Below are positions 1 through 7,189 of a stretch of DNA of 7,189 nucleotides, in pieces. Each line of letters starts with the position of its first letter. Positions within the stretch are counted from its first letter, which is position 1. The notes beneath the pieces are model-generated. The model worked only from the letters and a program-made list of their open reading frames with translations, was not told where the DNA came from and searched no databases. Source of the DNA: Chitinophagales bacterium (GTDB lineage Bacteria > Bacteroidota > Bacteroidia > Chitinophagales > UBA10324). The stretch covers positions 1 through 7,189 of the forward strand of contig JAJAYG010000492.1 in NCBI GenBank assembly GCA_026786335.1. The letters run 5' to 3'. Position numbers and translations under genes: made by a program.

Positions 1-183
1 ATAGTTGGCAGCATAGTTTGGGGAGTTGGAGGAATGATTCTTTTTATTCCATTGTTAGGCGTATTAAAAATAATTTTCGATAATGTTGAAGAGCTTAAAC
101 CATTCGGATTTCTGATTGGAGATGATGCAAGTGAAGGAGAATCTTTTTATTCAAGAATTAAAAAGAAGTTCAAAAGGAAATAA
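1..183 (+). CDS. AI-2E family transporter, C-terminal end (partial)
   Basis: This is the last 60 codons of a gene that enters from the left and ends at TAA (181-183). The translation begins IVGSIVWGVGGMILFIPLLG, a glycine-rich hydrophobic stretch followed by LKIIFDNVEELKPFGFLIGDD and a basic tail ending KKKFKRK. The pattern 'G-x-x-W-G-x-x-G-M-x-L-x-I-P' followed by 'K-I-x-x-D' and 'L-x-P-x-G-x-L-x-G' is what I know from the C-terminus of the AI-2E/PerM/YdiK permease family (PF01594), inner-membrane proteins of about 350 residues with several membrane spans. Residues 1 to about 25 would be the last membrane segment, and the basic tail is probably cytoplasmic. The family name comes from an autoinducer-2 exporter, but many members have other or unknown substrates (some are Na+/H+ antiporters), so no substrate is assigned. 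The gene converges on the next one with only 3 bases between their stop codons. Confidence 0.8.
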   Translation: MVGSIVWGVGGMILFIPLLGVLKIIFDNVEELKPFGFLIGDDASEGESFYSRIKKKFKRK

Positions 184-186
184 TTA

Positions 187-729
187 CTAATCTGTCTTTC
201 CTTTCTCTCCAATAAATTGATGTTCTTTATTTTTAAAAAGGATATTGAAAGTTGTTAGTGACCCGTAGCACCTTGTTATGTATTGCTGCAAGTTAACCTT
301 GTCTTCAACAGAGAGTTTTGAATTGCTGTTTATGTTTTGTTCGAGTACTCTTAGTCGATCACGAACCATAACAATTTTATGAAAGAATGCATCAATTGGA
401 ATTTCCTTTGGCTGCAAATTTTTATCTCCTGGTTTTAATATCATTAGCCCGTCTTTCCATCGGTCACCAAGCGGCACAACCTCCTGCATTTGAGCCCATT
501 TTCTTAAAATGCCAAGCAATGATTTTTCAACTTCTGATAGTGTTTCAATTTCAGAAGAAATTTCTTCTGCATCAATAATTTCTAATTGCGTGTCATCTTG
601 CATTACTTCATGAGTTCCTGCTTCCATAAAAGTAATCAAATAAGAAGTTAACCTAACTCCGGTTATCACACCTTGGCCAAACTTTGCGTGTTGAATTCTT
701 GATCCTATGCCTGCAATTTTTTCTTCCAT
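187..729 (-). CDS. conserved hypothetical protein with UvrD/PcrA-type Tudor-like N-terminus
   Basis: This 180-residue protein starts at ATG (729-727 on the minus strand) and ends at TAG (189-187). I do not recognise a named family. Residues 8-52 read as a small beta-barrel: G-S-R-I-Q-H-A-K-F-G-Q-G-V-I-T-G-V, then alternating hydrophobic residues (YLITFMEAG) and a short strand ending LEIID. The 'G-x-R-(I/V)-x-H-x-x-F-G-x-G-x-V' motif resembles the Tudor-like domain at the C-terminus of UvrD/PcrA helicases. Here it sits alone at the N-terminus without a helicase. Residues 55-180 look mostly helical and charged (EISSEIETLSEVEKSLL, then KDGLMILKPGDK and VEDKVNLQQYI). There is no signal peptide or membrane segment, so it is probably cytosolic. 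The A-rich sequence before the ATG has no Shine-Dalgarno site, as usual in Bacteroidota. It points away from rpoC and is convergent with the permease gene. The homology is inferred from the motif only; the function is unknown. Confidence 0.75.
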   Translation of the reverse strand: MEEKIAGIGSRIQHAKFGQGVITGVRLTSYLITFMEAGTHEVMQDDTQLEIIDAEEISSEIETLSEVEKSLLGILRKWAQMQEVVPLGDRWKDGLMILKPGDKNLQPKEIPIDAFFHKIVMVRDRLRVLEQNINSNSKLSVEDKVNLQQYITRCYGSLTTFNILFKNKEHQFIGEKGKTD

Positions 730-871
730 TTTAAGTTTTTAACTATTGAGGCCGGCAAGATATGTCGTTTTTCACTATGCAGGAATGGCTAAGAATACCA
801 GCAGTACTTTTATAGCAACTTGTTCAAAGTGATATTGAGTTAAAGAAATAATAATATTCCTTTCACAACCA

Positions 872-902
872 ATTGTTTTTCAGAAAAAGAAATCTATATT
901 TG
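872..902 (+). promoter_or_regulatory. Bacteroidota-type promoter for rpoC
   Basis: TATATTTG at 895-902 matches the Bacteroidota -7 consensus TAnnTTTG exactly. ATTG at 872-875 supplies the -33 TTG core, with 19 bases between the two elements, the spacing known for the primary sigma factor of this phylum. Transcription would start near 908-911, giving rpoC an untranslated leader of about 160 bases. No better match lies between here and the rpoC ATG. Mapping of 5' ends would settle it. Confidence 0.6.
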
Positions 903-1029
903 CGCCTCGCTAAAATCGAGGGCGTTACTTAATTGGTGCACCAAACAATCCCTTTCCTTTTCTAAGTCAGTTTTAACTGCTTCCTTCATAGGGGAAATTG
1001 TATTGTTATTGCCTGAAGAGAAGCTTCTC
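902..1029 (+). promoter_or_regulatory. inverted-repeat-rich rpoC leader (possible structured RNA or operators)
   Basis: Five symmetrical elements fall in 128 bases. (1) Hairpin 902-923: CCTCG (905-909) pairs with CGAGG (917-921) around a 7-base loop, and two further pairs form if G904 is bulged. (2) A perfect 12-base palindrome TTGGTGCACCAA at 933-944. (3) A stem of 953-960 with 990-997 (8 pairs, two of them G-U). (4) Enclosed by it, a hairpin 964-982 of 7 pairs with one bulged T and a TTTA loop. (5) A second perfect 12-base palindrome GAGAAGCTTCTC at 1018-1029. No U-tract follows, so it does not look like an intrinsic attenuator. It could be a regulatory leader or a pair of dimeric protein-binding sites. 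It matches no riboswitch or ribosomal-protein leader that I know. The pairing was done by eye. Confidence 0.35.
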
Positions 1030-1072
1030 GAAAAAGTATTATTGATCAAAACGTAAACTCGAAACAGACTAT

Positions 1073-5374
<4,302 letters not shown>

Positions 5375-5387
5375 TCTTTTTGTTATT

Positions 5388-5401
5388 AATTCTTAAGAAT
5401 T
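5388..5401. repeat. perfect 14-base palindrome before the rpoC terminator
   Basis: AATTCTTAAGAATT is identical to its reverse complement and lies between the rpoC TAA and the terminator stem. It is all AT except one C and one G. As RNA it would be a weak hairpin that could stack beside the terminator; as DNA it could be a binding site. It may also be chance in AT-rich sequence. Confidence 0.4.
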
Positions 5402-5402
5402 C

Positions 5403-5433
5403 AAAGCCGTCTCAACAATGAGGCGGCTTTTTT
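5403..5433 (+). terminator. rho-independent terminator after rpoC
   Basis: AAAGCCGTCTCA (5403-5414) pairs with TGAGGCGGCTTT (5419-5430) around an ACAA loop: 12 pairs with one G-U (T5410 with G5423), a GC-rich middle, and a run of six T at 5428-5433. This is a textbook intrinsic terminator on the plus strand. It begins 28 bases after the rpoC TAA but about 247 bases after the premature TGA, which fits the TAA as the natural gene end. Confidence 0.88.
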
Positions 5434-5438
5434 AGTTG

Positions 5439-5446
5439 TACTTTTG
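5439..5446 (+). promoter_or_regulatory. possible -7 element for the DUF3467 gene
   Basis: TACTTTTG matches TAnnTTTG exactly and lies between the rpoC terminator and the ATG at 5464, which would give a leader of about 10 bases. The expected -33 position falls in the terminator loop (5415-5420) and has no TTG, so the promoter is half supported. A separate promoter would make sense because the terminator should largely cut off rpoC transcription. Confidence 0.4.
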
Positions 5447-5463
5447 ACAGGTAAAAAAATATT

Positions 5464-5784
5464 ATGGCACAAAAAGAAAATAATAATCCGCAGAACCAAT
5501 TGAACATAGAATTAACTGATGAAATTGCTGATGGAACTTATTCCAACCTCGCAGTTATTACTCATAGTAATCAAGAATTTGTTCTTGACTTTATTAAGGT
5601 TATGCCCGGCGTTCCTAAAGCAAAAGTGAAATCGAGAATCATACTTACACCACAGCATGCAAAAAGATTTTTAAAAGCTTTAGCCGAGAATGTAAAAAAG
5701 TTTGAAGCCATGCATGGTGAAATTGCTGAAGCAGAACAGATAAACGTTCCTTTCAACTTTGGCGGACCTACAGCAGAAGCTTAA
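5464..5784 (+). CDS. DUF3467 domain-containing protein
   Basis: A 106-residue protein, ATG at 5464 and TAA at 5782-5784. After a polar Asn/Gln-rich start (residues 1-14), residues 15-95 form the DUF3467 domain (PF11950): strands around LNIELTDEIADGTYSNLAVI and EFVLDFIKVMPGVPKAKVKS, then RIILTPQHAKRFLKALAENV leading into a helix, and a short tail ending NFGGPTAEA. It has no signal peptide, membrane segment or Cys, so it should be a small cytosolic protein. The family has no established biochemical function that I know of. Its place directly after rpoC recurs in Bacteroidota genomes as I recall them, suggesting a link with transcription or simple co-inheritance. A strong terminator and a possible promoter separate it from rpoC. 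The desaturase gene starts 47 bases downstream with no promoter I can see, so the two may be co-transcribed. Confidence 0.93.
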   Translation: MAQKENNNPQNQLNIELTDEIADGTYSNLAVITHSNQEFVLDFIKVMPGVPKAKVKSRIILTPQHAKRFLKALAENVKKFEAMHGEIAEAEQINVPFNFGGPTAEA

Positions 5785-5831
5785 TGCTTTAAATTTTAAT
5801 TCAAAAAAGTATTGATCTTTATTTCCGCTAC

Positions 5832-7189
5832 TTGTTTCGTTCGAAAAAATCAAAAAATAAATTTAGTACCGCTGCAATAATCGGAAGTGGAATTTCAGGT
5901 ATTGCCTGTGCAATAAGACTTTCACAACTTGGTTTTAAAGTTGAAGTTTTTGAGGGCAACAAACATGCTGGTGGTAAGATTTCAGAAATCGAAAAGGACG
6001 GATTCAGATTTGATTCGGGACCATCATTACTAACACTTCCGCAATTAATAGACGAGCTTTTTTATTGTTGTAATAAGAATCCACGGGAATATTTTAATTA
6101 CAACAAACTCGAAATTATCTGTAAGTATTTTTACAATGATGGCGCAACATTAAAAGCATTTTCTTCTCCGGTTAAATTTGCTGATGAAGCTGAAAGAGTT
6201 ACCGGTGAACCCTCAAAAAAAATATTGCGGTATCTTAAGAAAAGCAAAAAATTGTTTGATGTTGTTGAGCCGGTATTTCTTCAACGGTCATTGCATAAAC
6301 GCTCCACTTACTTTGTAAAACCGGCATGGAACGCATTCATAAATCTTTACAAACTTGACAGCGGCAGTACTTTACACAATAGAAATAAAACGGAATTTTC
6401 TTCCCCCAAAATTGTCCAGCTCTTTGACCGTTATGCAACTTATAATGGCTCAGATCCTTTTCTTGCGCCTGCAACTTTAAAAGTGATTCCACATCTTGAA
6501 TTTAATCTTGGCGCCTATTTTCCTGTTAACGGAATGCGTTCAATAATTACTTCTCTACAAGAACTTGCTGAACAATCGGGAGTAACTTTTTATTTTAATT
6601 CAGTAGTTGAAGAAATTATTGTTTCAAATAATTCTGCAACAGGAATTAAATTTAGAAACTCAGAAGGCGCTTCAATTGAAAAGTTTGATGTTGTGGTAAG
6701 CAACATGGATGTTGTAAACACGTACCGAAAACTTTTGCCCGAGAAGAATAATATCAATCAGATCGAAAAGCAACCAAGATCAACTTCTGCATTAGTTTTT
6801 TATTGGGGAATAAAAAAAGAATTCAGCGAATTGGAACTTCATAATATTTTATTCTCATCTGATTACAAAAGAGAATTTGAATTTCTTACTCATAAAAAAG
6901 AAATCTATAACGATCCAACCATCTACATCAATATTTCTTCGAAAAAAAAAAAGATGATGCGCCTGCCGGTTGCGAGAATTGGTTTGTGATGATCAATACA
7001 CCGCACATTGCAGGGCAAAACTGGGATCAATTAATTCAGCAGGCAAGAAAAGATATTGTTAAAAAAATTTCTGCTGCACTTAATATCGATTTGGAGTCAT
7101 TGATTGTTTCTGAAATGATTCTGGATCCACGCGATATTGAATCACAAACTTCTTCCTACCTGGGTTCGCTTTATGGTTCAAGTTCTAAT
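5832..7189 (+). CDS. crtD: carotenoid desaturase, CrtD-like (CrtI family), frameshifted, 3' end outside window
   Basis: FAD-dependent desaturase of the CrtI/CrtD family, acting on membrane carotenoids. The N-terminus has the dinucleotide-binding fold: G-S-G-I-S-G at 18-23 and acidic Glu41 ending strand 2 (VEVFEGN), then AGGKIS and RFDSGPSLLTLP. The middle (FDRYATYNGSDPFLAPATLK, then NLGAYFPVNGMRSI) and VVSNMDV look more like flavobacterial 1-hydroxycarotenoid 3,4-desaturase (CrtD) than phytoene desaturase, so crtD is preferred but not certain. The frame from TTG at 5832 gives 374 native residues, then 11 wrong ones and TGA at 6987-6989. From 6953 another frame continues with DDAPAGCENWFVMINTPH to SSYLGSLYGSSSN at the window edge. 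One extra A in the A11 run joins them, giving about 453 residues here of a family length near 490-500. No ATG lies between the upstream in-frame stop at 5790 and 5832, so TTG is the likely start. Confidence 0.82.
6942..6952 (+). other. A11 homopolymer at the crtD frameshift
   Basis: Eleven consecutive A follow TCT TCG and precede GATGATGCG. With 12 A the reading is Ser-Ser-Lys-Lys-Lys-Lys-Asp-Asp-Ala-Pro and continues in the family sequence; with 11 it shifts to Met-Met-Arg and stops. Runs of this length are prone to sequencing error, replication slippage and transcriptional slippage. Confidence 0.9.
6953..7189 (+). CDS. CrtD-like desaturase, C-terminal part in the second frame (partial)
   Basis: This is 79 codons without a stop, beginning DDAPAGCENWFVMINTPHIAG and running to SYLGSLYGSSSN. 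'DAP-x-GCENWFVMIN' and 'SLYGSSSN' are recognisable CrtD/CrtI C-terminal blocks. About 40 residues remain outside the window, including the glycine-rich C-terminal FAD-binding motif. It is listed separately because an automatic gene caller would split the gene here; I regard it as one gene with the preceding part. Confidence 0.8.

Larger units (their letters stand above)
730..1072. other. intergenic region between divergent genes; no protein gene seen
   Basis: This 343-base stretch separates the divergent 187-729 gene from rpoC. In 730-870 I see nothing convincing: AT-rich sequence, no clear hairpin, and no good TAnnTTTG element for the minus-strand gene (the best match, the complement of TCACTTTG near 824-831, is imperfect and lacks an upstream TTG). 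In 873-1072 there is a promoter and an inverted-repeat-rich rpoC leader, described separately. I looked for the end of rpoB here in all frames and did not find it. Confidence 0.7.

Noticed and set aside
184..260. Bidirectional terminator between the convergent permease and hypothetical genes
   Set aside because: The stop codons are 3 bases apart and no GC-rich hairpin with a T-run is visible near them.
730..1072. Remnant of rpoB upstream of rpoC
   Set aside because: No frame reads as the RpoB C-terminus and stops are frequent in all plus-strand frames.
5785..5831. Separate promoter for the CrtD-like gene
   Set aside because: No TAnnTTTG element with an upstream TTG is present in these 47 bases.

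Overview
The window looks like chromosomal DNA from a moderately AT-rich member of the Bacteroidota (flavobacterial, sphingobacterial or chitinophagal type). The reasons are the RpoC sequence type, an rpoC followed by a DUF3467 gene, TAnnTTTG-type promoter elements instead of Shine-Dalgarno sites, and a flavobacterial-type CrtD carotenoid desaturase.

Layout. Bases 1-183 are the last 60 codons of an AI-2E family (PF01594) membrane permease on the plus strand. Three bases later, tail to tail, is a minus-strand gene (187-729) for an uncharacterised 180-residue protein whose N-terminus resembles the small Tudor/SH3-like domain found at the C-terminus of UvrD/PcrA. A 343-base gap (730-1072) holds a good Bacteroidota promoter and a leader of about 160 bases rich in inverted repeats. 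rpoC follows (1073-5374), then a strong intrinsic terminator (5403-5433), a DUF3467 gene (5464-5784) and a carotenoid desaturase gene (5832 to beyond the window end).

Two essential-looking reading frames are interrupted. rpoC has an in-frame TGA at codon 1361, where the family has a conserved serine; 72 more well-conserved codons follow in the same frame to a TAA and then the terminator. The desaturase gene has a one-base frame error in a run of 11 A; the second frame then carries recognisable CrtD sequence to the end of the window. The first is a substitution and the second a homopolymer length change, so one error process does not easily explain both. Each may be a sequencing or assembly error, a real mutation, or a recoding or slippage event. 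Sequence alone cannot decide.

The other notable point is that rpoB is not upstream of rpoC. rpoC begins its own transcription unit next to an unrelated divergent gene, unlike the usual rpoB-rpoC arrangement. Apart from the transcription theme (RpoC and possibly the Tudor-like protein), the genes do not form an obvious single pathway. I see no mobile element, CRISPR array, tRNA or rRNA.
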